Shown: in pieces, positions 1 to 6,995 of the stretch | Layout: the number at the start of each line of letters is the position of its first letter | Numbering within the stretch: position 1 is the stretch's first letter | Source of the DNA: an uncultured Lachnospiraceae bacterium | GTDB lineage: Bacteria > Bacillota > Clostridia > Lachnospirales > Lachnospiraceae | Direction: 5' to 3' | Assembly: GCA_902489645.1 (NCBI GenBank) | Contig: CABUAW010000071.1 | Span: 1-11,531 of the forward strand | Length of the DNA stretch: 11,531 bases | Position numbers and translations under genes: made by a program | Notes under the pieces: generated by a model | Seen by the model: only the letters and a program-made list of their open reading frames with translations | Databases searched by the model: none | What the model was told of the DNA's origin: nothing

Positions 1-669
1 GCGGTATACGTTAGCACGCGGGTTGTCCCATGAACGGAATACGGCTTTGATAGCGCCCATCAACTGCTCCTTCGGGTCTGTTGGGAAATCAACGCCGATT
101 TTTTCTTTGTATTCAGCCTTGAACTGATTTGCAAGTTCATGAAGGTCATCTGCGCTCAGCTCAACGTCCTGAGTCACACCTTTTTCAGCCTTCATCTTGT
201 CAATCAGCTCTTCAAAATATTTCTTGCCTACTTCCATAACTACATCCGAATACATCTGGATGAATCTTCTGTAGCAGTCCCAGGCCCAACGTGGATTTCC
301 GGATTTTGCAGATAAAACTTCAACAACTTCCTCGTTCAGACCAAGGTTCAAAATCGTATCCATCATACCTGGCATGGATGCTCTCGCACCGGAACGAACA
401 GAAACGAGAAGCGGATTTTCTTTATCGCCAAATTTCTTGCCTGTAATAGCTTCCATCTTGGTGATTGCTTCCATAATCTGTCCCATAATTTCATCGTTGA
501 TTGCCCGGCCGTCTTCATAGTACTGTGTACAAGCTTCTGTTGTAATTGTGAAGCCCTGCGGAACCGGCAGCCCCAAGTTTGTCATCTCGGCAAGGTTAGC
601 ACCTTTACCGCCAAGGAGTTCACGCATGTTGGCATTGCCTTCCGTAAACATATAGACCCATTTGTTCAT
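1..669 (-). CDS. ppdK: Pyruvate, phosphate dikinase, N-terminal 223 codons (runs off the window)
   Basis: The enzyme interconverts pyruvate + ATP + Pi and phosphoenolpyruvate + AMP + PPi in the cytosol; in anaerobes it often works in the glycolytic, pyruvate-forming direction. I translated this strand by hand: the frame is open from ATG at 669 to base 1. The protein starts MNKWVYMFTEGNANMRELLG and carries the glycine-rich GGKGANLAEM segment (residues 20-29), LPVPQGFTITTEAC (34-47) and the signature SVRSGARASMPGMMDTILN (90-108). These belong to the N-terminal ATP-grasp domain; K22 and R92 fall at positions where the C. symbiosum enzyme has conserved residues. The family is about 870-880 residues, so roughly three quarters of the gene, including the phosphohistidine and PEP/pyruvate domains, lies outside the window. 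An AGGAGGAA ribosome binding site (676-683) sits 6 nt before the ATG. The gene follows glyS in the same direction with its own promoter. Confidence 0.97.
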   Translation of the reverse strand, partial: MNKWVYMFTEGNANMRELLGGKGANLAEMTNLGLPVPQGFTITTEACTQYYEDGRAINDEIMGQIMEAITKMEAITGKKFGDKENPLLVSVRSGARASMPGMMDTILNLGLNEEVVEVLSAKSGNPRWAWDCYRRFIQMYSDVVMEVGKKYFEELIDKMKAEKGVTQDVELSADDLHELANQFKAEYKEKIGVDFPTDPKEQLMGAIKAVFRSWDNPRANVYR

Positions 670-707
670 CGGTCATTCCTCCTAATTCATTATAATATTT
701 TTGTATT

Positions 708-727
708 TTGTATTTTATTAAATACAA
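708..727. repeat. Perfect 8-bp inverted repeat in the ppdK leader
   Basis: TTGTATTT (708-715) and AAATACAA (720-727) are perfect reverse complements separated by 4 nt. The repeat begins about 12 nt downstream of the predicted ppdK -10 box, so it lies in the first part of the untranslated leader, near +5 to +25. It could be an operator placed to block the promoter or a weak AU-only hairpin at the mRNA 5' end. It is not followed by a U tract on the minus strand, so it is not a terminator for glyS. Function is unknown; the AT-rich context makes chance possible. Confidence 0.5.
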
Positions 728-738
728 TTTATATGTTA

Positions 739-767
739 ATTTTATAACATAACCCCGTGTTAGTCAA
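739..767 (-). promoter_or_regulatory. Sigma-A type promoter for ppdK
   Basis: On the minus strand a -35 box TTGACT (767-762, one mismatch to consensus) is followed by a 17-nt spacer and a -10 box TAAAAT (744-739, one mismatch). The transcript would start near 732 and give a leader of about 60 nt before the ppdK ATG at 669. The promoter lies immediately after the glyS stop codon (771-773), and no terminator separates the two genes, so ppdK may also receive read-through from glyS. Confidence 0.7.
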
Positions 768-770
768 GGA

Positions 771-2159
771 TTAGAACTGCATCTTTTCTTCAAAATATGC
801 CGCTAAGTCCTCAATCTTTATACGCTCCTGCGCCATGCTGTCACGCTCACGCACCGTCACGCAGCCGTCCTCTTCGGATTCAAAATCATAGGTTACGCAG
901 TATGGCGTGCCGATTTCATCCTGACGGCGGTAACGCTTGCCGATATTGCCTCTGTCATCGTACTCACAGTTATATTTTTTACTGAGCATTTCAAATACCT
1001 TCTCAGCGCCCGCGTTTAATTTTTTGGATAATGGCAATACGCCGACCTTCACCGGAGCCAAAGCCGGATGGAAACGAAGAACGGTACGCATATCGCCGCC
1101 CTCAAGCTCTTCTTCATCATAAGCTCCGCAAAGGAATGCCAAAACGACACGGTCGGCTCCCAGAGACGGTTCGATAACATATGGAATGTATTTTTCTTTC
1201 TTCTGGTCATCAAAATATGTCAAATCCACATTAGATACATTCTGATGCTGTGTCAAATCATAATCTGTTCTATCTGCGATACCCCACAGCTCGCCCCATC
1301 CAAATGGGAAGAGGAATTCAATATCGGAGGTCGCCTTACTATAGAAGGACAATTCTTCTTTATCATGGTCGCGGACACGCATTTCTTCTTCTTTCATGCC
1401 GAGAGATTTCAGCCAGTTGATACAGAATTCTTTCCAGTATGCAAACCATTCCAAATCGGTATCCGGTTCACAGAAGAATTCCAGCTCCATCTGTTCAAAC
1501 TCGCGGGTACGGAATGTGAAATTTCCCGGTGTGATTTCGTTTCTGAAGGATTTACCAATCTGTCCAATACCGAAAGGAATTTTCTTGCGGGACGTTCTCT
1601 GTACATTTTTGAAATTCACAAAAATGCCCTGTGCGGTTTCCGGTCTTAAATAGACGGTATTTTTCGCATCTTCGGTAACACCCTGGAAGGTTTTAAACAT
1701 CAGATTAAACTGACGGATATCTGTAAAATTGTGGGCGCCGCAGGTCGGACATGGAATTTCATGCTCTGCGATAAAGCTCTGCATTTCCTCATTGGACCAT
1801 CCGTCTACGGAGCTGGTCAGTTCGATGCCCTTTTCAGCGCTGAAATCTTCGATAATTTTATCGGCGCGGAAACGTTCATGACATTCCTTACAATCCATCA
1901 ATGGGTCTGAAAAACCGCCCAGATGGCCGGAGGCCACCCATGTCTGAGGATTCATGAGAATCGCACAGTCTACGCCGACATTGTATGGATTCTCCTGAAT
2001 AAATTTCTGCCACCATGCACGTTTGACATTATTTTTAAGCTCTACACCGAGATTACCATAATCCCAGGTATTGGCAAGGCCGCCATAAATTTCAGAGCCA
2101 GGGTATACAAATCCTCTGGCTTTTGCCAAGGCAACAATTTTTTCCATTGTTTTTTCCAT
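771..2159 (-). CDS. glyS: Glycyl-tRNA synthetase, single-chain alpha2 type
   Basis: This class II aminoacyl-tRNA synthetase charges tRNA-Gly with glycine using ATP, in the cytosol. It is the 462-residue homodimeric form (as in Bacillus-type and archaeal/eukaryotic relatives), not the alpha2beta2 GlyQ/GlyS form of E. coli. Visible parts are the N-terminal GFVYPGSEIYGGLANTWDYG (16-35), a four-cysteine zinc-binding insert (C90, C93, C137, C140), LRPETAQGIF (171-180), motif 2 around FRNEITPGNFTFRTREFEQ (205-223), the glycine-pocket region WGIADRTDYDL (292-302), motif 3 EPSLGADRVVLAF (330-342) and a C-terminal anticodon-binding domain (about 365-455). The first ATG is preferred because GAGG (2173-2170) lies 10 nt upstream; a second in-frame ATG four codons later, in a near-repeat MEKTMEK, is too far from it. 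Length is normal for the family. A promoter lies just upstream, and there is no space for a T-box leader. Confidence 0.98.
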   Translation of the reverse strand: MEKTMEKIVALAKARGFVYPGSEIYGGLANTWDYGNLGVELKNNVKRAWWQKFIQENPYNVGVDCAILMNPQTWVASGHLGGFSDPLMDCKECHERFRADKIIEDFSAEKGIELTSSVDGWSNEEMQSFIAEHEIPCPTCGAHNFTDIRQFNLMFKTFQGVTEDAKNTVYLRPETAQGIFVNFKNVQRTSRKKIPFGIGQIGKSFRNEITPGNFTFRTREFEQMELEFFCEPDTDLEWFAYWKEFCINWLKSLGMKEEEMRVRDHDKEELSFYSKATSDIEFLFPFGWGELWGIADRTDYDLTQHQNVSNVDLTYFDDQKKEKYIPYVIEPSLGADRVVLAFLCGAYDEEELEGGDMRTVLRFHPALAPVKVGVLPLSKKLNAGAEKVFEMLSKKYNCEYDDRGNIGKRYRRQDEIGTPYCVTYDFESEEDGCVTVRERDSMAQERIKIEDLAAYFEEKMQF

Positions 2160-2196
2160 AATGTTTCTACCTCACTAAATTCTTTTCGCTTGTTTT

Positions 2197-2225
2197 ATTG
2201 TATCCTTTATCCCGGCTTTTTTCAA
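2197..2225 (-). promoter_or_regulatory. Sigma-A type promoter for glyS
   Basis: In the 105-bp recO-glyS gap the minus strand carries TTGAAA (2225-2220), a 17-nt spacer and TACAAT (2202-2197), each box one or two mismatches from consensus. The start site would be near 2190, giving a leader of only about 30 nt. The rest of the gap shows a short palindrome (AAATCGATTT, just after the recO stop) but no terminator, so glyS can probably be read both from here and from the era-recO transcript. Confidence 0.7.
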
Positions 2226-2264
2226 GATTTTTTATGGGTACAACTGCCCGAAAATCGATTTCTT

Positions 2265-3023
2265 TTAAAATCCGCCCGTATTTTCCATAATATTCAGAAT
2301 TTCCAGAGATTTGAACGTCTTATCCATATGCTCCCTTATGTAATACTCCATCATTTTCTGCAATTGGTACAGAACTTCGGCCGACACATTAAATGTGTAA
2401 AGCTTTTCAATGGGCGATGTGATAATATACTGGGCCGCATAGAGAGCCGAAGGTTCCAAAGGCAGCACCCGCCCGGCCTCCGGCAGACAGTCGCCGCAGA
2501 CAACACCGTTTCTCATGGAACTGAAATGGGACAGTCCGCTTTCTTTACCACAGATAATACAGTGAAAATATTCCGGATACTCGCCGTTTACGACAAAAAC
2601 TCGCAGTTCGTAAATAACCCGGATTAATGCGGGAGGCACCGAATCCTTACAGAGAATACGAAGGGTCTGATAAAGCAGTTTCAGCAGTTCCACTTCGTTA
2701 TTATTTTCCCTGGCGTAATATCCGGCCATTTCCAGAAAATAGGAAGCATAACAGGCCCTCAGCGGTTCTCTGGGAATGGCCTCAAAATAATTACTAATCT
2801 CCGCCGAAACAAGCGTGTAGGCATTCCTGCCTTCAATGACCCGAAAGGTACCGAAGGCAAAAAGCTGAGTTCCGGCGAGCATGGCGCTGTACTGCCGTCT
2901 GGCCCCGCGCGCAAAGGCTGTGATTTTCCCCCGTTCCCTTGTCAGAAGAACTACCCGCCTGTCATATTCATTTATCGGAGATGTACCGATTACCATTCCC
3001 GTGACCGCCGTCGATTCTATCAT
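2265..3023 (-). CDS. recO: DNA repair protein RecO
   Basis: RecO acts with RecF and RecR in recombinational repair: it binds single-stranded DNA and SSB, anneals complementary strands and helps load RecA. The 252-residue length is typical. The N-terminal OB-fold is recognisable from the VTGMVIGTSPINEYDRRVVL segment (7-26) and the following GKITAFARGARR (32-43), followed by an alpha-helical middle (about 80-150). A four-cysteine zinc-finger-like site follows, with C155 and C158 in CIICG and C176 and C179 in CGDC. The C-terminal helical part ends at residue 252. The ATG at 3023 is supported by an AGGTGA ribosome binding site that overlaps the era stop codon. The gene lies 8 nt after era, a pairing common in Firmicutes, and is followed by glyS. 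Confidence 0.95.
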   Translation of the reverse strand: MIESTAVTGMVIGTSPINEYDRRVVLLTRERGKITAFARGARRQYSAMLAGTQLFAFGTFRVIEGRNAYTLVSAEISNYFEAIPREPLRACYASYFLEMAGYYARENNNEVELLKLLYQTLRILCKDSVPPALIRVIYELRVFVVNGEYPEYFHCIICGKESGLSHFSSMRNGVVCGDCLPEAGRVLPLEPSALYAAQYIITSPIEKLYTFNVSAEVLYQLQKMMEYYIREHMDKTFKSLEILNIMENTGGF

Positions 3024-3027
3024 CTTA

Positions 3028-3033
3028 TCACCT
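3028..3033 (-). promoter_or_regulatory. recO ribosome binding site overlapping the era stop codon
   Basis: AGGTGA (3033-3028) lies 4 nt before the recO ATG at 3023 and shares bases with the era TAG stop (3034-3032), read as TAGGTGA. A ribosome finishing era would uncover or directly reuse this site, so recO translation is probably coupled to era. The spacing is short. Confidence 0.6.
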
Positions 3034-3940
3034 AATACTCATTTTTATCATATCCAAAATTCTTTATAAGAAAATCGCTGTCTCTCCAGTCTTTTTTCAC
3101 CTTCACCCAAAGCTGGAGATTGACCTTCGTGTCCAGCAGATTTTCAATCTCAAACCGGGCATTTTTTCCTATTTGCTGGAGCATCCGCCCCTGCTTGCCA
3201 ATAATCATTCCCTTATGGGAATCCCTCTCGCACACAATCGTCGCATGAATATCCATTATATGACCATGACGTCGCATTTTCATCGATTCAACGGAAACCG
3301 CAATCCCATGGGGCACCTCCGCATCCATAAGACGCAGCACCTTTTCCCGAATCAGTTCGGCTATAATCTGCCGCTCCGGCTGGTCTGTCACCACATCGTC
3401 ATCATAAAATTTCGGACCCTCCGGCAAATATTTCATAATGGAAGCAATGACATCCTCACAGTTTTCCCCGGTAAAGGCACAGCACGGAATAATCTCCGCA
3501 AATTCCAACAGTCCTCCGTACACCTTCATAACTTCCAGTAATTCTTCCTTTTTCACCATATCCATTTTATTGATAATAAGAAGAATCGGTGTTTGTGTCT
3601 TTTTAAGCTGCTCAATAATGTGCCGCTCGCCCGCTCCCACAAAGGTAGACGGCTCTACAAGCCACAGCACCACATCCACCTCATTGAGCGTCCGTTCCGC
3701 CACCGTCACCATATATTCGCCAAGCTTATTTTTCGCTTTGTGAATTCCCGGTGTATCCAGAAAAACAATCTGTCCCTCTTCGCTTGTGTATACGGTCTGA
3801 ATCCGGTTTCTTGTCGTCTGAGGCTTGTTTGATGTAATCGCAATCTTTTGTCCGATAAGCTGATTCATCAATGTGGATTTTCCCACATTCGGACGGCCAA
3901 TCAGGGTGACAAAGCCGGATTTGAAATGATTTTTTTCCAT
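3032..3940 (-). CDS. era: GTPase Era
   Basis: Era is an essential GTP-binding protein that binds the 3' end of 16S rRNA and promotes 30S subunit maturation. With the ATG at 3940 the protein has 302 residues, the usual length. G1/P-loop is GRPNVGKS (15-22), the switch I region is SNKPQTTRNRI (37-47), G3 is DTPG (62-65), G4 is NKMD (124-127), and the G5 region is CCAFTG (153-158, where many Eras have SA). A C-terminal KH RNA-binding domain contains the GMIIGKQG loop (244-251). An in-frame ATG at 3961 would add seven residues (MIRRIQY). I prefer 3940 because AAGGAG (3956-3951) is 10 nt before it, whereas the upstream ATG has GGAG only 1 nt away. The preceding M16 peptidase ends at 3958, so this start leaves a 17-nt gap with the ribosome binding site in it. 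Confidence 0.97.
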   Translation of the reverse strand: MEKNHFKSGFVTLIGRPNVGKSTLMNQLIGQKIAITSNKPQTTRNRIQTVYTSEEGQIVFLDTPGIHKAKNKLGEYMVTVAERTLNEVDVVLWLVEPSTFVGAGERHIIEQLKKTQTPILLIINKMDMVKKEELLEVMKVYGGLLEFAEIIPCCAFTGENCEDVIASIMKYLPEGPKFYDDDVVTDQPERQIIAELIREKVLRLMDAEVPHGIAVSVESMKMRRHGHIMDIHATIVCERDSHKGMIIGKQGRMLQQIGKNARFEIENLLDTKVNLQLWVKVKKDWRDSDFLIKNFGYDKNEY

Positions 3941-3950
3941 ATATTGTATT

Positions 3951-3956
3951 CTCCTT
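3951..3956 (-). promoter_or_regulatory. Ribosome binding site that decides the era start
   Basis: AAGGAG (3956-3951) lies between two in-frame ATGs: one at 3961, which overlaps the peptidase stop as ATGA, and one at 3940. It can only serve the downstream ATG, with 10 nt between them, so 3940 is the better start of era. Confidence 0.7.
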
Positions 3957-3957
3957 A

Positions 3958-6936
3958 TCATGCTCCGGTCAATGGTTCAATTTTCTGGAACATATCTTTA
4001 TTTTCCTGTATTTTTGCTGCGTTTCCGACAACGCACCGAATTCCCGAATGAACTACCGCATCAACAATTCCGTAAAGGCTGCGAATCGTTTCCACATCCG
4101 CATGAAGCAATTCATACCGGTTCTTTTCCAGCTTTTCATAAGACGTATGGGTCAGCCATGCGCTCAGAGAACGGGCGCCTTTATCCGATGCGCCTAATGG
4201 TACGTCCACACCGCTGATAGCTCCAATGATAAACTTACGCATGGTTCGCTCATCGGCTTCATAGTTTTTCACATAATCCACCGCTCCCTCATAGACATCA
4301 TAGGTCTCTTTTAAATTCGGGTCCCGGTAGGATGTAAAATAACCGGTGCCATTTGGTGAAAAACCGCACATACATCCATAGGCTCCGCCCTGAACCCGCA
4401 GCCGAATCCAAAGGTAATCATAATTCATCATAACCTTAAGGACACTTAATGCACCGTGATAGGAATATCCGGCTTCTGCAAAATCTCCGGCACAGGCATC
4501 ATACTGAACCATTCCGGCCGTCGTATACGCCTCCGTGGAAACGCCTTTCATCGACTGGCGAAGCGCCGATTCGACCTCCGGCCGCAGCGCCGCCCTCGGC
4601 TGTTTTGATTCGCCGTCGGCCTTGGTTCCATCCAAAAGCTGCTCAAGGAGCCCTGTCATCGGACCGGCAACCGCTTCCAACGAAACATCTGAGCAGGTCA
4701 CATCTATCAAAAGATTTTCTTTTCGGAAAATCATTTTTGCCGTCTCTTCCAGACCGGAAACAAGTTCCTCCTTCTGAGCGTCAAAATCTTTATTCATCTT
4801 TTCAATGAAGCGGTAATAAGCCATGCCCTCTTCATATTCTTTATACATTCCGGCCATCGAGATAAAACTGGTGGACCGGTTCACCGCAACCATGTGTCCG
4901 TTGCCATTCATCATCATTTCCAGACGGGATTTCAATTGTCCAACAATCTCCTTGAGACGTTTTGTATCTGAAAGATGACTCTCTGACATGATTTCTCCCA
5001 TTAACTGAACGCCGTCGGACAGCTTTGGCAAAAGCACCTTCATAACCACTTCCAGCTTCGGATAAAAGACATTTGCACTGCCCTGTTCCGTGTAAATATT
5101 GGTATTGACCCGGATGCCGCCGGAATGGATATTGATTTCATCCGCCAGTTCCGTATAGTCATGATGTTCCGTGTCTATGTTGCCGAGAACAGAGGATAAA
5201 AGTCCGATATACGGTATCTTCTCAAAAGGGACGCTGCCCGTGTCAAATATCCATTTCACATAGGCAATACCGCGGCTCTCAACATCATGGTAAAGCACCG
5301 GATATCCGTTGATTTCCTCGTAATGATTAAAAAATGGCTGAGGCTTCGGTTCGATATCTTCAATTTCAAGAATCGGAATTTTCTCCAAATCCTCCGGTGC
5401 AGACGGCTCTTCCTGATATTTTTTCAAGGCCTTTGTCTGACGAACCATGGCTTTCAGTGTCTCCCCGGACAATCCGGCCTTGTATTCGGCCAGCTTTCTG
5501 TCCGTTTCTGCTTCCGTCTTTTCTGTCAGTCCTTTTTCCGGTGTGAGAATCAGCAGAGAACTGTGATTATTTTCCAGAAGCCAGGTTCGGATAAGCTGTT
5601 CAAAATAGCCTTTGTCAATATTATCTTTTAAAAACTCAAAGGTGTCGCTGGCCTGAATATGAATAAACGGTTTCGTTTCATCGTAAAGCCAACTGTCCAT
5701 CATTTGAAGCCCATACATCAGTCCCGCCGGATAACGGCCAAAATCGCCTTCCCGGTATTTAAATTCATAATAATTAATGGCAGCCATCAGGGATTTCCGG
5801 TTAATGCCTTCGTCGGCCAGCTTTGTCAATGTCTCACGGATAATTTTCAGGAAATCTTCTTTCTGAACGGCTTCCGCATTTTTTACAATAATACTCATAT
5901 ACGGCTGTAAAACGCCATTATCCAGTTCGCCAAAAACATCCTTACCGATGCCGCTCTCCAAAAGGGCTTTTTTCAGGACTGCTCCCGGCGAGGACATAAG
6001 AACATACTCTAATACCTGCATCGCCAGATAAAGTTCTCTGTCAAGGCTTGTGCCAATGACCACATTATAACTCAAATAAGTATTCTCTTTTAATTCACTG
6101 TCATCCGTAACCGCAAAGGATGACCGAACCTCTTTCATGGCCTTAAACGGCGTCTGCATCTCAATGGAAGAATCCACACGGATACGGTCATAATGGCTTA
6201 AATAATGCTCGTCGATAAAGCTCAGTTTTTCCGCCACATCCATATTGCCATAGAGATAAAGCCACGCATTGGACGGATGATAATAGCGCTTGTGAAAATC
6301 CAGAAAATCCTCATAACTTAAATCTGGAATATTCACCGGGTCACCGCCAGATTCCACGCCATAGGTCGTATCCGGATAAAGCGTCTGGCCAATTTTCCTG
6401 AAAAGTACCTGTTCCGGTGACGAAAAAGCGCCTTTCATTTCGTTATAAACAACGCCATTATATTTTAAAGGCGCATCCTCGCTCTCCAGCTCATAATGCC
6501 AGCCTTCCTGTAAAAATATTTCTTTATGCCGGTAAATATCCGGCCGGAACACGGCGTCCAGATATACGTGCATCAAATTCTGAAAATCCGTATCGTTGCA
6601 GCTGGCCACCGGATAAACCGTCTTATCCGAATAGGTCATGGCATTTAAAAAGGTGTTTAACGAGCCCTTCACAAGCTCCACAAAGGGGTCCTTCACCGGA
6701 AACTCTTCCGAACCGCAGAGGACCGAATGTTCCAAAATGTGGGCTACCCCTGTGCTGTCCTTCGGCGGTGTGCGGAAAGCCACATGAAAGACTTTGTTTA
6801 TATCTTCATTAGATAATATAGCCACACGGGCGCCGCTTTTTCGATGCTTTAAAAGCAGGGCCTCCGATTTTAATTCTTCAATATATGTCTTTTCCAGAAC
6901 CGTATATGCTTCCGGTATATTCACTGTCTGATTCAT
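3958..6936 (-). CDS. M16C family zinc metallopeptidase (Cym1/PreP-like, insulinase superfamily)
   Basis: This is a large single-chain inverzincin related to mitochondrial/plastid presequence protease, which degrades unfolded peptides inside a closed chamber made of two halves. The 992-residue length fits the M16C group. The inverted zinc motif HILEH is at 66-70 (zinc ligands H66 and H70, catalytic base E69), and the third ligand is probably E166 in VVYNEMKGAFSSPE. Near the C-terminus, RLRVQGGAYG (845-854) supplies an arginine and tyrosine (R847, Y853) with the six-residue spacing of the substrate-binding pair known in plant PreP, so both halves look active. There is no signal peptide or membrane segment, so it should be cytosolic; its natural substrates are not shown by the sequence. 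The ATG at 6936 has GGAGG (6948-6944) 7 nt upstream. The 59-bp gap after the amidase holds no terminator and only a weak promoter-like match (TTGTAT, 17 nt, TACAGT; 6990-6962). The stop codon is 17 nt before era. Confidence 0.93.
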   Translation of the reverse strand: MNQTVNIPEAYTVLEKTYIEELKSEALLLKHRKSGARVAILSNEDINKVFHVAFRTPPKDSTGVAHILEHSVLCGSEEFPVKDPFVELVKGSLNTFLNAMTYSDKTVYPVASCNDTDFQNLMHVYLDAVFRPDIYRHKEIFLQEGWHYELESEDAPLKYNGVVYNEMKGAFSSPEQVLFRKIGQTLYPDTTYGVESGGDPVNIPDLSYEDFLDFHKRYYHPSNAWLYLYGNMDVAEKLSFIDEHYLSHYDRIRVDSSIEMQTPFKAMKEVRSSFAVTDDSELKENTYLSYNVVIGTSLDRELYLAMQVLEYVLMSSPGAVLKKALLESGIGKDVFGELDNGVLQPYMSIIVKNAEAVQKEDFLKIIRETLTKLADEGINRKSLMAAINYYEFKYREGDFGRYPAGLMYGLQMMDSWLYDETKPFIHIQASDTFEFLKDNIDKGYFEQLIRTWLLENNHSSLLILTPEKGLTEKTEAETDRKLAEYKAGLSGETLKAMVRQTKALKKYQEEPSAPEDLEKIPILEIEDIEPKPQPFFNHYEEINGYPVLYHDVESRGIAYVKWIFDTGSVPFEKIPYIGLLSSVLGNIDTEHHDYTELADEINIHSGGIRVNTNIYTEQGSANVFYPKLEVVMKVLLPKLSDGVQLMGEIMSESHLSDTKRLKEIVGQLKSRLEMMMNGNGHMVAVNRSTSFISMAGMYKEYEEGMAYYRFIEKMNKDFDAQKEELVSGLEETAKMIFRKENLLIDVTCSDVSLEAVAGPMTGLLEQLLDGTKADGESKQPRAALRPEVESALRQSMKGVSTEAYTTAGMVQYDACAGDFAEAGYSYHGALSVLKVMMNYDYLWIRLRVQGGAYGCMCGFSPNGTGYFTSYRDPNLKETYDVYEGAVDYVKNYEADERTMRKFIIGAISGVDVPLGASDKGARSLSAWLTHTSYEKLEKNRYELLHADVETIRSLYGIVDAVVHSGIRCVVGNAAKIQENKDMFQKIEPLTGA

Positions 6937-6995
6937 ACATCAACCTCCATTTATTATATAAACTGTACCATATTCCAAAGATTTATACAACCGGA

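Noticed and set aside
689..694. A perfect TATAAT on the minus strand just upstream of the ppdK ribosome binding site.
   Set aside because: No acceptable -35 box lies 16-18 nt upstream, and the start site would fall inside the Shine-Dalgarno sequence; the promoter at 739-767 is much better.
1068..1649. Open plus-strand frame of 193 codons antisense to glyS.
   Set aside because: It is fully inside glyS on the opposite strand, has no recognisable domain or good ribosome binding site, and its composition follows the antisense of a conserved gene.
2251..2264. Short palindrome AAATCGATTT just after the recO stop as a terminator.
   Set aside because: The possible hairpin is only about four AT pairs around TCGA and is followed by CGGGC instead of a U tract.
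1923..2627. Open plus-strand frame of 234 codons across the glyS 5' end, the glyS promoter and the recO 3' end.
   Set aside because: It is antisense to two confidently identified genes, has no family resemblance, and lacks a convincing promoter or ribosome binding site.
6953..6990. Promoter-like matches before the M16 peptidase (TATAAT at 6958-6953, and TTGTAT-17-TACAGT at 6990-6962).
   Set aside because: The TATAAT has no -35 partner at proper spacing and would start transcription inside the ribosome binding site; the other pair matches consensus poorly. Co-transcription with the amidase is simpler.
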